Positions 10,775 to 23,957 of a stretch of DNA of 64,000 nt are shown piece after piece. The position numbers and the translations under genes are program-made. Each line of letters opens with the position of its first letter. Position 1 is the first letter of the stretch. The notes under the pieces are model-generated. The model saw nothing but the letters and a program-made list of their open reading frames with translations. It was not told the DNA's origin and did not search any database. The stretch is from Pomacea canaliculata (Eukaryota > Mollusca > Gastropoda > Architaenioglossa > Ampullariidae), in NCBI RefSeq assembly GCF_003073045.1, contig NC_037602.1:10340464-10404463 (forward strand). Reading direction: 5' to 3'.

Positions 10775-13250
10775 GAGTCAATCGTTCTGTGCCATCAATC
10801 AAAGAAGAAGACCTCTTTAGTGTATTCTCCTCTGTCGTAATGGTATGAAAGATTAATAATAACTTTCACATGGAAGTTTGAGCTTTTTTTTCTAAAGTTA
10901 GGGTTTAGTTCTGAGCTAGCCGTCGGTGTATACCGTCTTTTCTGCAAATATAACCATTTTTTTCTCACAGATTTGGATTGTTCTTTATCTGTGTGTGTGT
11001 GTTTTTTTCTTTTTCGTAAACTCAGAGAGGACGGATGTTGGAAGCCCATTTATCAATCACGATCACGTCATAGCCATAAACTGGTGACAGACCGCTATTG
11101 CCTGTAGCTTTCATAATGAACGATATTTAATCACCGACTTCAAAAGCCGCCAGATATTAGAGGCTCTTTAATTAGAGGCTCCGATTTTGTTTCTTCTTTA
11201 GTTCGTCCTTTCTAGTGGAGCCTAAAATGCTGCTGGTTACTGGCCTCCACCAGGTGAAAATTTTACCCACTCTCACTCCACAAAGATCACAGCGGTCCCG
11301 GCTGGTGCCAGGTGTCACACTCATCACACGTCCTTTGGTTTCGTAAACAGAAAACAAGAAAAGACTGGAAAAACTTAGTTTAATGTGTGTGCCGTCACAA
11401 CCTCATCACTCAGGCTTGAGATATTTCTACGCGTTCTTTCCTTCAACACACTACAAACGATTTGTCAGTAGCTTTTAAATAACAAAAATCTTCCCTTAAC
11501 ATCTTAGAAGTTGCTGTCTATCCTAAATGGTTAGAGAATATAAGATTTCTTTCCGTCGATTTTCGTCTGTTCCTGTTAAACTGACTCAAACTTTTTGTGT
11601 AATGTTGATCAGTGCATCTATAAGCGATTTCATATATTCCTGGATTTAATTTTGTGTCTGTGCCACTCTTCTTCTTTTCTATATTATTTTTAACGAGATT
11701 AGAGCAAGAAAAACTATAATTATTGAAAATTATATCACATTATACACATTTTAATTAGCTTTGTACCTCTGATGTTCGCGCGTGTGTGTGTGTGCGTGAG
11801 CACGACCATATTGTATATTCACTGTTTCGTAAAATTAGACAGATGAACGTGTGTTCGATGCCTAATTTCGTTGTTATTATTTGTCTCTTTTGAACGACGA
11901 CAAGAATACTCCATGGCCACAGACTGGTGACAGATGTGACAGACGTGAAAGATGTGACAAATGGCATGGGAATCTATTGTCTGTAACACGCATGTCGACG
12001 ACATTTGATCACCCGCCACCAGATATTGGATGCCCTCTCCTCCGTCCTCTTCCCACTCTATATGTATTTCTATGTCAGCATTATTGTGACACGTAGAATA
12101 ACAACGTGTTTCCCTTAGCCCTGTCCTGTAGCATGTAAGTAGTATTTACATGAGGACGGTGACTATATACAGCGCAGCATCATGAACTCACTAATTGACA
12201 TTGTTTTGCCCAGCAACAAATGCCCACGCCTGACTACCATCTCCACTCCTCCTCTCCCCCTCCCCATCCTGTGTGTCGCCCCGTTTGTACCTGTTGGAGT
12301 GCAGTATAGGGAGGTCGTTGTACCTTCATACTGTTGTGACTGTTTAACTAATGACGTTCAAGAAAATGAGTCCCTTCTTCCCCGCTGGTCACTTCAAATG
12401 CGCCCTCAGATCATGAACTTGCATTACTGGACTGCTGGCGGACATTTCTTTTCCAGTTAACTACTAAAACGAGGCATGAGACTATAAAATTTCCGGTTTA
12501 TTTATATTCTTTGTTTAGACTCGCCGAGACTAACAGCGAAACACTTCGCAATATGATAAGCGTTGGTCTTGGCAGACAGACAACAGTCCACGTATACACG
12601 TCCATGCTCAGATGATAGGATTTCCTGTAATACATCCAAAGAGAACCTACAACTACAAGCGGAGGAAATATGTTCTGCAAATGTCATTTTATCAAAAAGA
12701 TATTTTCCCTAACATTTTTCATCACTTTAAAAATCACTTAGCAGGCCATACTTCGCCCCTTCCCTTCCGTGACTGCGCCACCAGCCTCTTCCTCATCCAC
12801 CAACACTCTCTACTTCCCCCGCACCTCTGTTGTCTCTACTGCATCCTCTACTTCCCTCTGGTTAGCTGGTCACTGACAATTCCCCCTCAAATGTACAAAA
12901 AAACTAACATTGTGGTCAAATTGCAAGCAGAGGAAAAATTTCCTGCTGATGTCATTCCATTAAAATTATACTTTTAACTTACATTATCTATCTTAAAAAA
13001 TAACCTGCAGGCCGTTTTTGCGCCACCGTCCCCCGTGATTTCGCCCAAATCGACAGCCAAGTTTGCGTAACGGTACATACGGTCCTGTTGTCACATACCA
13101 TACACAAGGACAAAACGTTTTATTGATTTACGACTAATCACATGTCGGATGTGAATCAGCAGATTTGTCGCTTTCATTGGAAAATAATAATTACCTGTGA
13201 TGCGAGACCACAGATGTTGTTTTCATTGTGCTCTGTCTTTAGACAGTTGA
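10775..13250 (+). repeat. Intergenic flank between genes B and C
   Basis: No gene is recognised. The segment is the plus-strand counterpart of 1430-3231 and 30,045-32,000: a TG microsatellite near 10,990 and 11,780, GTGACAGAT-type motifs near 11,925-11,960, then the distal promoter of gene C. It also contains, near 12,170-12,360, DNA that matches the region upstream of gene D (27,050-27,260), so flank modules are reused in more than one place. Confidence 0.7.
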
Positions 13251-13259
13251 CTATATAAG
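13251..13259 (+). promoter_or_regulatory. TATA box of gene C
   Basis: CTATATAAG 70 bp upstream of the ATG at 13,322, in the long-intron-type context TTAGACAGTTGA. The expected start of transcription is about 30 bp downstream, giving a 5' leader of roughly 40 nt. Confidence 0.75.
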
Positions 13260-13321
13260 TACAAGCAGGTCCATGTCTGTATCTGTATCGTCATCCACTG
13301 ATTCAGTACCTGACGGCAGCC

Positions 13322-16300
13322 ATGACACTTGTCCTCAGCATCCTTGTGTGCGCCTCGCTTCTGCCAGCTTTGACTGCGGCAGGTAAGTAGAAGGTTACAC
13401 AGATCCACGTGCTTAGTCACATGGCACTTACAAGCAAGTGATAAATGTTGATTACTCAGCCAGGAAAGCTAATGTGAGCATTTCTCTATCAACAGAAGCT
13501 ATGATCTATGGTGTCAAACTGTTTCTCAATGGTTTCAGACAAACAGACAAAATCATAAAAGTAACCCCGGTCTCCTTTTTCAGTGAAGATGCCACACGTA
13601 CTAATAACTTTTCTCTTTGTGAGTAAAAGGTTACTTACTCCCAGTCCTTTTGGAGAAACACTTGCATAAAAGTTAAAACTGTAAGCCTCAGGTAAAATGT
13701 TCAGAATCTATTCACAATAAGATGTGGCGCAGATGGAAAAATTGTTGTATTTTTTCACCACATTCCCGAACTGTTTATTTCTGCTCTAAAATAGTAGGGT
13801 AGCAAGTGTGTGTGGCATGAGAATGTAATTTAATTGTCTGACAGTAATAAAGTGAAGTGAGTGCTTGGTGAAATTTAGACACTTTCGTTTGTGTTTTTGT
13901 TTTTTAAAATACTAGATAAGAAATAATGTTTATGTTAGACAATTAGACATTATTAAATATTTTTAGGTCCTATAAGAAATTATAAAACAACTTGTTAAAT
14001 TTTAGCCACTTAAGACCCATTTTGTACATGCCAACACATACATACAAACAAGCATGTGTACCTATTCAATGTTTTTAATGTGATAAATTGGATCGACATG
14101 TTTCTTACTGCAGAGATTATTTTGTTACTCTCTTGCTAGTGCATATAGTGTGTTTTTTAATAATGCAAACACTTTTATTTATGGTTATATGCTTTGAAAG
14201 CTAATATAGAAATATGGGTATTTTAGAAAAGGGTAACAAGAGATTCTAAAACAACTTGTTGATTATTACCTATTTAAGGCCTGCCTTGTTTGCTTTTTCA
14301 CAATGTTAACACACACATGCCCTCACATAAACAAGTGTATCTATTGAGACATTTGGGACAAGGTAATGTTTTGTAGACAGATGTTTGTAGAGACCTATAC
14401 ATAAGTTACAGTTACTGGCTGAACACTTTTACTACCAGGACTGAAAAACTTGCTCACCACTCATAATGCAGCGGATAGCTGAGCGGTTAGAGAGCTGGTA
14501 TCCAAACTGAGAGCACGCTGGTTCAATGCCTAATTAGCGCAGCAAACTTTCCTCAGTCAACCAAACTGACTTCATACAGGGCTGGGGAGGGTAAGGCAGT
14601 GAGATAGAGGAGATGGGCACCTCCTTTATGTAAAGCTGGCCCCAAGAAATATGAGGTCTCACTCCTCACCCCATTCTGAACTGAAAAAGTTTAGGGGATG
14701 ACCTTTAACTTTACCTTACATGGCAAAAATAGTTGACTATTTTATGTCACTCTGCCAGCTATATTATAAACTTCTTGATTATCCGTGTGTTTTTGTTTGT
14801 CTATGTATTTCATTTTTATCTGTTCATTTGCTGCCTAATACCTCGATATCAGCGTTTGTTCATAAAATAAAGGCACCTTTGTGGAAAGTTTTTATTAACT
14901 CCTGTGCTCTTCATTGTTATTTAAAGTCTATTTAGCTGTAACATAAACCCTTAGCATTGCTTGCAGAGACAATTGATAATAACCCATTAAGTACCCATTT
15001 AGTGTTAGTGCTGCTTCTCGTTTTTCTTACTTTATTATGGGCGCAACCTCACAAAGTTTGTTGGTTTCAATGAATTGTCAGGGCCTAGGTGACATATGAA
15101 AAGGTGACATGTATTTCACTATGTATGCTTTTTAATTTACCTGCTACATGATGCGAACTTTGAACAAAAATAGGAAAAAAAGGATTTCTGCAGAATGGGG
15201 TTCTTCTTGCATTTTTCATTCATATACTTCTTTCTCATGTATGTTGGCCATCCTATTTAATAACAATTTCAAATGTTCAGTTTCAAAAGTTTATAGATAC
15301 AATGGACACAATTACAATATAGCAGTCATAACATTATAAAAAGAAATTCTAATTTCTAATGTCTATGGACCAAACAAGGATAATCCAAAATTCTACTGAC
15401 AACTAGAAGAATGCAATGAGTTATATATAATATTGTGATTGGGGGTCTTTGGAAAATTATTTAAAATTTCTAGGTAGACTATCATAATTATACGCATAAC
15501 AACAGTATTAGAGGGTAAAAACAAAATGATAAGATGATAACAAATCTGGACCTATTTAATACATGGCAAAATAAATCCACAAGTACTACCATACACTTGG
15601 TGTAGGAAAAGGCCCCTCCAACAAAGTAGATTAGACTTCTTTCTCATGTCAGATTTACTTTCAGATCTTGTTATGGATGAAAATATATTAGCCCAGGATA
15701 TTGAATTCTTTGATCACTCTTTGATCACTCATTAAGTAACAAAGAAAAAGAAAACAAAGGAAATTTAAACTATGGATGCCACATTTATCACACATAAAGG
15801 ATACAAGTTATCCAACAAATTAAGTTAGTAGAGAAGTTATAGAGGAATACTTAGTCCTTCCATATGAAAGGAATAATTAAGGAAATGTTCCTTTTATGAC
15901 ATGACAATTTGTTGTGTCCAATCAGACCTTTCTCGAAACTATGCTAAGAAAAAGCAGAGCAAAACAATAGCCTATGCAAGTGAGAAAAGAACAAAACATA
16001 AGGAAAAGGAAAAATATTAGGAAAAATAATTCCACAGTTGGAAGACAAAAGAAGGTTAAATGAAGGGAAGATAAATGAACTTGAAAAGAGCGAAGCTAAA
16101 GGTATTTATAAACATCATTATAAATTCATAAGGGAAAAGAAAATGGAAGGTGGACTGCGTTGCCCCTGTGCAAGGTGGATAGCAAAAGGAGAGAAAGTCA
16201 GTCAACATTACATCACTTTAAATGAAGCAGGTCAGGTGTAAAAATTATGTCTGATGGTAAAAGCGTAGGGAACGATGGATTTACTGTGATAAACCTATCA

Positions 16301-18931
16301 CTCTCTTAAATGTGATATATAAGATTGGAGCCGCATGCATGTCAAATAGAATGAAAAAATGTTTTAGTACTTTAACCATCTTGTATTCATAAGGATCAGT
16401 CCAGTTTTTTTAAGCAAGATATCTTGGGGATAACATTAGACTGATTTATCACCTGAGTGAACATTTACATGTAAATAAGCAGCCTGGTCTATTGTTCGTG
16501 CACATTAAAAAAAAAAACACTCCCCAGATAGAACCTTTCATCTAAATCTTTAATTACAGCTATAAAATAAAAAAATTAATGCATATATAAAAACAAGACA
16601 AAGAAAAAAAAATCACAGAGCTTGGCTGATGGATGTACTCTTAAATAACTGTTACCCTATGCACATATATTGTTTTATATTTGTAAATATTGTATTTTAT
16701 GTGTTGTTTATCAGTGCAGGAGAATAAAAATCCAAAAACCCACATTGAACAATATACATGGGTTGGCAGGTAGAAAAGTGGTTAAGGCACTGGTAGGTTT
16801 GGATACACTGGTGGCGCAGCAACTTCTCCCAGTCGACACAGTTGTCGAGAAGGGTTAATTAATATAAATTAGTTATTGTTGTTAATTTTGTTGGAAAACC
16901 GGTTGGTTATTAGAGTCCCAATTAAGTTAAAGGAATTAGCAATTCACCTAGTCTGTCTTTTTTTATGTACTGCATGTGGATGGTGAAGGTTACATATTTT
17001 ACTAGTGTCTATGCCTGCAATTGTTGATTTATTGAGCGGTTACCTAAATTACCTAGCAGGTTATAACATTACCTACAAGGCAGAAGGGATCATCCTCCAT
17101 TGGCTGCATGTTGTGATGATACTTTGCTGGTAGTATTCCTGGTAGTTTAGTGGCATTCAACGATGATATTTAAATTCACGCACGTCTCACGATGATAACA
17201 ACAGGGTACATCTCGAGCGGTTTGTGTGAGATTTCGACTCTAAGTCACCCAAATACTGCGATAAAGGATTGCCATAAAAAGTTGGTCTTTTTCGAACATT
17301 CCATAAATTGTGTGCTGATATCACTGACTTACAATTTCCCTGTACTTATTAAATCCTATTATGTGGATGTTCCATATGTTAACATGGCATTTAACGATTC
17401 CACTAACCAACAGGTAGAGAAGACAATCACGCTGCTAACACTTAAACACTGTTTGTGTTCCAGGTACAGTTTACACACGTTGGGGAAGCAAGGGGTGTGC
17501 TTCTACAGCAGCGACTGTGTATTCAGGTAAAGAAACACTACACTGATGTAGACATAAAATGTTTCTTTGTCAAAGACTTTTCACATTGAGAAGTCATAAT
17601 AGTTTGAAAAAAGATGTTTCTACAGAAGTAATATCAGTTATTTTTCTTGCTACAGAAATGTCTATTTCAAAGTCATGAGTTATAACAATGTTTTATATCA
17701 TTTGTATGAGTGTGTTAATGAACAGGTAGATAGATTGGAGATTTCATTTTCAGTAACTTATACATCATTTACTCATTGTTTACATTCTTGTTATTTGGTT
17801 CATTTGACAGACTCAGAATATTAAGTCGTCAAAACTCTTCCATTCGCTAAAATCTTTTTAATATCATGTGAAGGTTTTTATCAGGAGCAATCTTTACATA
17901 TCCCAGATAAGATGTTCAGGTATAAGCTAATATGTCAGCAAAAAGTTTAAGTAATATCACTCCAGCATAATGTAATTAGTTTTTCATTAGTTTTTATCGG
18001 ATAGGGTACTGTATGTTTGTACATCTTTACATGAACAGTAATCATGTCTGAAGTTTGTTGCATAACTTAGTTCTAAATGTGTATCTATCTCCCTCAAGGC
18101 ATTAGACTGTATAGATTGGAGAAAAATAATTTTTTTGTTATATAATCTATGTATCACAATAAACACACCTTTGTAGATGTATTACTGCTCTGACAAACGC
18201 TATTTTTTTTAAGATTCTTGATAAAGAAATTCATCTTGAATGGTTCCTGACTATCGTTTACTTAATAAAGAATAAAGCGTGTGTGCAAATTATACTTGCA
18301 AATGTTGGCATGTACTTTTTTTTTTGCTTTTTAACTTGTGACAAAGTGTATGTAAAACATCGATCAGATCTCAGTTTTGATGAACTGCTGTCTACCAGAA
18401 CATTGGAAATAAACGTGCGACAATGTCACAGTAACAAATCAAAGTAACGTGTAAATTATTCTGTAATCCAAAGGTTATATGGGCGGAAGTTTTTACGGCC
18501 ATACCGGATCTGGAGCCAACTACCTGTGTCTACCACCCAATCCCGTACCCACTGACGTATCAAAACCTGCCTACTTCTCCTCCGTGTACGGCACGGAATA
18601 CGAAGTGACGAACCGGCCAGAGAACGACCAGGATGCTCTGTGTGCCGTGTGCTTCGTCAGCAGTCGTACTGCCAACATCATGATACCCGGCACAAACACC
18701 TGTCCGTCTGGGTGGAGCTCCGAGTACACGGGTTTACTAATGAGCGGGTACGACGGACACGCCGGGTCAACGGAGTTCATCTGCGTGGACAGCAAACTGG
18801 AAGGTCGCGTCGCCTCAAGCGCTGACCAGAACGGCAGGCTGCTGTACCTGACGGTTGGCATCTGTGGCAGTCTACCCTGTCCTCCTTACGTCAACAGCAA
18901 CATCCTGCAATGCGTTGTTTGCTCCAAGTGA
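13322..18931 (+). CDS. Gene C: secreted collagen C4 terminal-domain protein (three exons, intact)
   Basis: Exons are 13,322-13,382, 17,464-17,526 and 18,474-18,931, all GT/AG with phase 1 introns. The 193-residue product has the same architecture as gene A: signal peptide, GTVYTRWGSKGC, then the collagen C4 terminal domain ending CVVCSK, with all ten mature cysteines kept. It differs from A at many positions (FYGHTGSG, TDVSKPAYFSS, SSRTANIM, SSADQNGRLLYLTVG) and lacks the NIS sequon found in A, B and D. Intron 1 is about 4.1 kb and carries a SINE, an L1/Tx1-type LINE fragment and a second partial SINE; most of that intron is shared with gene F, so C and F form one subgroup. Expected to be secreted; function unknown. 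Confidence 0.87.
14465..14720 (+). mobile_element. tRNA-derived SINE in intron 1 of gene C
   Basis: A box-like TAGCTGAGCGGTTAGAG and B box-like GGTTCAATGCC sit about 45 bp apart, as in a tRNA-derived SINE head. The body then runs through CAGTGAGATAGAGGAGATGG and CTGGCCCCAAGAAATATGAG to a tail rich in CTTTAACTTTACC. The same element is at the equivalent place in gene F (40,350-40,609), so it inserted before the C/F duplication. No intact tRNA gene is present. Confidence 0.75.
15037..16520 (+). mobile_element. L1/Tx1-type LINE fragment in intron 1 of gene C
   Basis: Broken frames on the plus strand read like the endonuclease and early reverse transcriptase of an L1/Tx1-clade LINE: SMNCQGLGD, ISAEWGSSC, AILFNNNF, NVYGPNKDNPKFY, then RLDFFL, and later PITLLNVIYKIGA, MSNRMKK and GDNIRLIYHLSEHL. 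Many stops and frameshifts show it is old. It ends near an A-run at 16,507 and lacks most of the reverse transcriptase. The same copy is present in gene F up to the point where F has a deletion. Confidence 0.8.
16748..16860 (+). mobile_element. Partial tRNA-SINE-like piece
   Basis: TTGGCAGGTAGAAAAGTGGTTAAGGC resembles a SINE A-box region, followed by CCCAGTCGACACAGTTGTCGAGAAGGG. About 110 bp only; the tail is missing. It is absent from gene F. Confidence 0.45.
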
Positions 18932-21062
18932 GAGTCCATCGTTTTGGTCATGGGATCAAAGAAGTAGACCTCTTCAATGCGTTCTCTTCCGACGTAATAG
19001 TATGAACGTTTAATTGCAACTTTCATATGGAAGTTGTTATTTATTTTTGTTTGTTTGTTTGTTTATTTGTTAAGTTAGGTTAACATACCTTTGGTTTAGA
19101 AAAAACATAGAAAATTGTCTGTATCCGAAGACATTTTTCAATTGTACTCGAAGTTTTACCGTCTGTGTAAACCGTCTTTTCTGCAAATATAACCATTTTT
19201 TCTCACAGATTTGGATTGTTCTGTGTGTGTGTGTGTGTTCGTAAACTCAGAGAGGACGGATGTTTGATGCCCATTTATTATCAGCAACACATCATTGCCA
19301 TAAACCGGTGACAGACTCTGTTGTCTGTAGCTTGCGTGATGAACGATATTTAATCACCGACTTTAAAAGCCGCCAGATATTAGTGGTCCTCCCTCCACAG
19401 ATTTTGTTTCTTCTTTCGTTCTTTTTTCTTAACTCCTACTCCCTTAAATCATCATGTCACATTTGTTCTTTAATTTTCTTCCACTTTTAATGCATTTCTT
19501 TTATTTGTTTTTATTCGGTCACTCTATCTCTCCTTGTCTTCCACTTTCCCTCCGTCTCCCTTCTTATTTTTTTTTCTCCTCTTACTCTCAGTCCATAATT
19601 TCTATCGCTCAACCTCCTCCCTCTTACTTTCTCTCAGCCCTGTCGTCTATCTAGTAAGCTTTAGCGATGTTACCACGATCACAGAGGGCTGTATTATTGT
19701 GTCATGAAGTTACATGGCCCCAAGATTTTGTAAAAGTAAAATCAGCCACCTGACTGCCATTTCTTTCCACCCTCTTATATCAGTTATATGTGCCCTTGCT
19801 TGTGTCTGTTGGGGTGGAGTATAAGGTAGGTGATTGTAAGGGGAAGAAGGTGTCGCAAAAAAAAAGAAACGACTGGAAAAATTCGTTTTATATGTGCGCC
19901 GTCACAGCCTCACCACTTACTCTCGAGATATTTCTAGGAGTTCTTTCCTTCAACACACAACAAAAGCTTTTTTTTAAAAAAAAACAAGAAAATTTTATTA
20001 TAGTAATTAAGTGAATAAAAACTACAAAGTAACTCTCATCTTTTTAGTAACAGCATTAGCTTTTATCTCCGTGCCCTGGACCAGACTACATGCTTGATCA
20101 CATTTGTCATAAAGACTACAAAGACAAATAATAAGATGTAACAAATGTGACAGAAGGCACTGGAACGCTATTGTCTGTAACACGTATGTTGATGACATTT
20201 GATCACACACTTGAAAAGCTGCCAGATATTGGATGTCGTCTCTCTGCCCATTTTGCTTTTTATCTCATTCATTTTTTCTCTTTATTCATAGACTCGAAAC
20301 TTCTGGTTTAGTTACATTTTTGTTTAGGCTCGCCGACACTTAATAATTATTATTATTAAGTAACGCCATCAATACATATGTGGTCTGCAGCCTGTCTATT
20401 GGATGGCATCTTCAGTAAGTGAATAAATTTTTGCTTTAAAAAGTAATTGAGAGTATGATGTATTGTTATGGAAGCTCAACTGTCAATCTTCGTCAGAGTG
20501 GCTTAACTTTACAGACAAAAACATGGTTCCATAATGACAAGTCTTGCTAGAGCACCACACTAACGGTCACAAACTAGTTTCAGAGAGATGCACAATGTTA
20601 GTCTATCAGACCTGCGTTTACTGTGCACCAAGCTTTCTGTCACAGTTCACCGTGTGCGTAAATGACAAATACATAAGGGAGAAAACACGGAACCTTTAGG
20701 TCTTGTTCGTCCAACGATTACTTCCCTTTAAAGGCTGAAAAAGTATCGTCGTGTTAAAACCACTCTATGTTTTGTTTACTTGAGCGCCATACTGACACTA
20801 GATTTGAAATGGATCTGTACTCAAACAACAAAAATGAGAAGAAAACAGTAGGTAATATTTAAATTTTAATGTATATTCTAATAAAATATTATCTTGTTTG
20901 ATACTTTGTGCTTGTATATGTTGTGTAAATTTTTTTTCTTAATTTCTGACTTGTGACCTTCCACCCAGGTTGTGAATTCTCTGCCCGATACAGTTACTAT
21001 CTTTGATGTAATCATGGGCATGCGCACTAGAGCGGCAGTAGCTGAGCAGACAGAACGCCTTC
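18932..21062 (+). repeat. 3' flank of gene C, duplicated after gene F
   Basis: The segment matches 43,760-45,836 closely; the match stops abruptly at 21,006, just after CAGTTACTATCTTTGATGT. It has a TG microsatellite near 19,220, a pyrimidine-rich tract at 19,390-19,640 and the CCAGATATTGGATG motif near 20,222. No canonical AATAAA was noticed close to the stop codon, so the gene's 3' end is not defined from sequence. No coding exon is recognised. Confidence 0.75.
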
Positions 21063-21360
21063 TTAAAGGTAGACTCAATGCTGTGATAAGGGTGTGGTGA
21101 CGGCCAAAACTTTAAAAAAAATCATACTTAGTTACGATTGCAGAGCACGAGAGCAATGCAGAAGAAATAAATTATTCGTTTATCACGTTATTACCACTTA
21201 TTAGCACGATTTCGGTTACCGATGTTTATAAAAGTCGAAAAAATCCAGTGAAAACGAACGTTGTGTCCTTCTGACGACAAACGACGATATCTTTCAGAGA
21301 CGGTTAGCAGACGAACTTGCGTGTGACGTAGGACCCAGACAGACAGGAAGTGCCGGTGAT
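21063..21360 (+). mobile_element. T2/Kolobok-like MITE relic
   Basis: It starts at TTAAAGGTAGACTCAATGC and for about 290 bp resembles the better-preserved element at 61,054-61,738 (shared: GCAGAGCACGAGAGCAATGC, TTACCACTTATTAGCAC, AAAAAATCCAGTGAAA). The right terminus was not found, so the copy is truncated or too decayed. Confidence 0.6.
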
Positions 21361-23150
21361 CATTGCTAGGATTTAAAAATTATAGAAAACAGTCTATATC
21401 ACTTTGTAAGCAGTCTTGATCATATGTCATAAGGTCATCCTCTGGGACTGTTCACAGGTATTGCTTACAGCGAACAAGACAAAACAAAACAAAAAATCAG
21501 TTTTTCTCTAATGACAAATGTATGTGACGATATCCCCAGCGATGAATCGCTACTCACCAAACAAATCATTGGTGGGGTAATAGGTATGCGCCTTACACGT
21601 GACCCGCCTTGTACTCCGTGAACTACTTATTTTGCTCCTATAAAGAAACAGCAAAACAATGGTTTGAAGTCGGTAAAATATATGTTTATAATATAAAAAA
21701 AAAATGCCTAGCAGAAACAAAGCATATAATAAAAAACCTTTGTTTGAGTTAGTGTTAAATTTTTGTGGTAGGTTATGTAGTAAAGGGCATCAATAATCAA
21801 TAGCTAAAACTACTACAATCATGCCTCCTCTTGATTTTTCCATCATAGTATCTCGTACAAACATGATATCACATACACACAAGCAGTCGCATGCACGAGA
21901 CAAACTAAAACAGCTTTTTTTTGCTAGCAAAGAGCTTTTTCATTTGTTCATCCTTTGTAGTCCATGAAAGAATAATGTTGGACCATTTGTAGCCTAAGTG
22001 TACACTTGAAGTTACACAGCTATGCCGATGATCATAATTCTTCAAATAGTCCATAAGGACTTGAACACCCGACGAGAAGGCATCGTGTCTGTCCGTCGTG
22101 TACCGAAATCGTATGTGTCCTATGTCGTAAAGGACCATCATTGCTTGTCCTATAACTTTAAGTTATTATCATGATTCACTTAGGGTTTATAAAAAATGTA
22201 ATAAATCTAAATATTTATTATATAAGTTTGTGTTGCTATGGATAAAGCTCACAAATTTACTGGACTTCGAGTCTCGCTTGCAGTTGCCTTGGCCGGTCCT
22301 GATTAAATGATTGATCAAGGAATGTGTAAACTTTAAACCTGACTGATGCGAGGAATGTTTACTATAACTATTTTTTGCTTTTGAATTAGGAGAAATAATG
22401 GAGGATGGATTAGAAACACGGATACTCAACCAAGATAACATGCAATGAAGAAATGAGGACGTCAGCAAGCTGTCATCAGTACAGAAGACATTGAGGAGAC
22501 TGTCATCTCTTCAATGACAACATGTGGCTGGGCCCCTCCAGAGGATCCCCAATTGTGTTCTCTTCATTTAGCACTAGGTGGCGAACTGTGTAATCAACAA
22601 TAAAAATCAACATCTATTCTTTCCCGCATGTGGCTGTCTGCCCTAAAACAAGATTGCGGTCGTATTTTCAAACTAGGAGTGGGACTGTAAGAGTGGTGTT
22701 AGTACACAAATGACTTTCTTGCTGTTCTCTTATCCTAAGCTCTATATGCTATTGCATTGTAATTTGGCTATATCACACACTTGTTTATATGTTTATTATA
22801 TCATTTATTAACAGAACTAACTTTATCGACGAAGATGTTCACTGCATTGCGTCTGCTTGCATAGGACGACAACTTGCATTTAATGTCTCCTTTTAAGCAG
22901 GAGTCGTGGGCCTTGACAGTTATATTTTACTATTAACATACCAAAACTCTTCCCAATATAAAAAGCTGATATATCATCTTTTAAATCTTTTATCCTAAAG
23001 AAGATTGGTTTCTTACAATGTGTATTTTGAGTACAGAGAAAACTGTTAATTTTCGTTTTCCGGATTGGATCTTTATTGGGAAAGATGTTCGTAAAAATCT
23101 ATTTTTCTTTTAATAATTACCCTTTGCCATTTTTATTTGATTTCTTATTT
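21361..23150. other. Unassigned AT-rich DNA
   Basis: I recognise no gene here. A 78-codon open frame on the minus strand at 22,141-21,905 and a 93-codon one at 22,468-22,187 have no recognisable motif and no clear splice context. Confidence 0.5.
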
Positions 23151-23339
23151 ATGTTGTTTTTTTACAGTGTTTGTGTCAAACTGTGCGTGTGTAGTTTAGT
23201 ATCATTTTAACAATAAAATACATATTAACCCAAATGTCTCGACAGCTGTTCAACCTCAGATGAAGTGTCAGTGGCGTGTGTCTGATGTTGTAGATGCGCA
23301 CGTTTATTCTTGTTGTTTGTTTTATAGTATATATATATA

Positions 23340-23495
23340 AGTTGCCTTCCTTTCACGGGCTAATGTACACCTTGCAACTTACATGAACGTGTTTCTACTT
23401 TACATTTATTTTAACTTACTGTAACTAGAGCACCTTCGCATGTTCAAATTGCCACTGGGACAATAAAGTTGATCATTGTCATTGTCATTGGCTAC
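23340..23495 (+). mobile_element. Possible LINE 3' tail
   Basis: The stretch ends in GGGACAATAAAGTTGATC followed by a short ATTGTC tandem repeat. This resembles the 3' end of CR1/L2-type LINEs, which finish in a polyadenylation-like motif plus a microsatellite. No coding part is visible upstream. Confidence 0.4.
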
Positions 23496-23539
23496 TACTC
23501 GAAGCTAAGAGCCAGAAGTTTTATTTGACCTCTCAGCCA

Positions 23540-23957
23540 CTGACGGCTGGCATGGATCATCTCTACTGTCTGGGGTCATTATCATGTGACCTCGTGGCCA
23601 GAAAAGAGCCAGACATAGACTCTGTACGTGCGTCCACCTGTGCGCATGTGCGGGTGTGTTTGTGTGTTTGTGTGTGGTGGTGGTGTGTGTGGGGGGGGGG
23701 GGTCAGAATCAACGTACTCTGCACAAACAAGTCTCTACTTGAGTGGAACTCTGAATACTCGGATCTTCATGTGCGGGTACTAAATATACGCCTCTGTGTA
23801 GGACTGAATAGACAGAATAGACAGCCAGACAGAAGCCAGGGCAGGCTCCATTACCAGCTTCAATGGTAAATCGCTGCACTACATCACAGCTGCATCCGAC
23901 AACCGATCATGCCCTTCTTACCTCAACAACATCCTGCAATGTGCCATGTGATCCAAG
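23540..23957 (+). pseudogene. Decayed third exon of a collagen C4-like gene
   Basis: Broken frames still show the order of exon 3: AGMDHLYCLGS (compare GSGANYLCLPP), CTNKSLLEWNSEYSDL (compare GTNKCPSGWSSEYTGL), and at the end a DNA match to ACAACATCCTGCAATG followed by an altered CVVCSK region and AAG. Between them are a TG microsatellite with a G-run at 23,640-23,702 and large deletions. It is far more diverged than any other copy, so it is the oldest fragment of the family in the window. No first or second exon is left nearby. Confidence 0.65.
23640..23702. repeat. GT-rich microsatellite with a ten-base G-run
   Basis: Imperfect GT/TG repeats ending in an uninterrupted run of G, located inside the decayed third exon. 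Confidence 0.85.

Noticed and set aside
14465-14545. A tRNA gene
   Set aside because: The A and B box-like motifs are there, but no cloverleaf arms can be paired and a SINE body follows.
21905-22141. 78-codon minus-strand frame with few low-complexity residues
   Set aside because: No recognisable family, no splice or promoter context.
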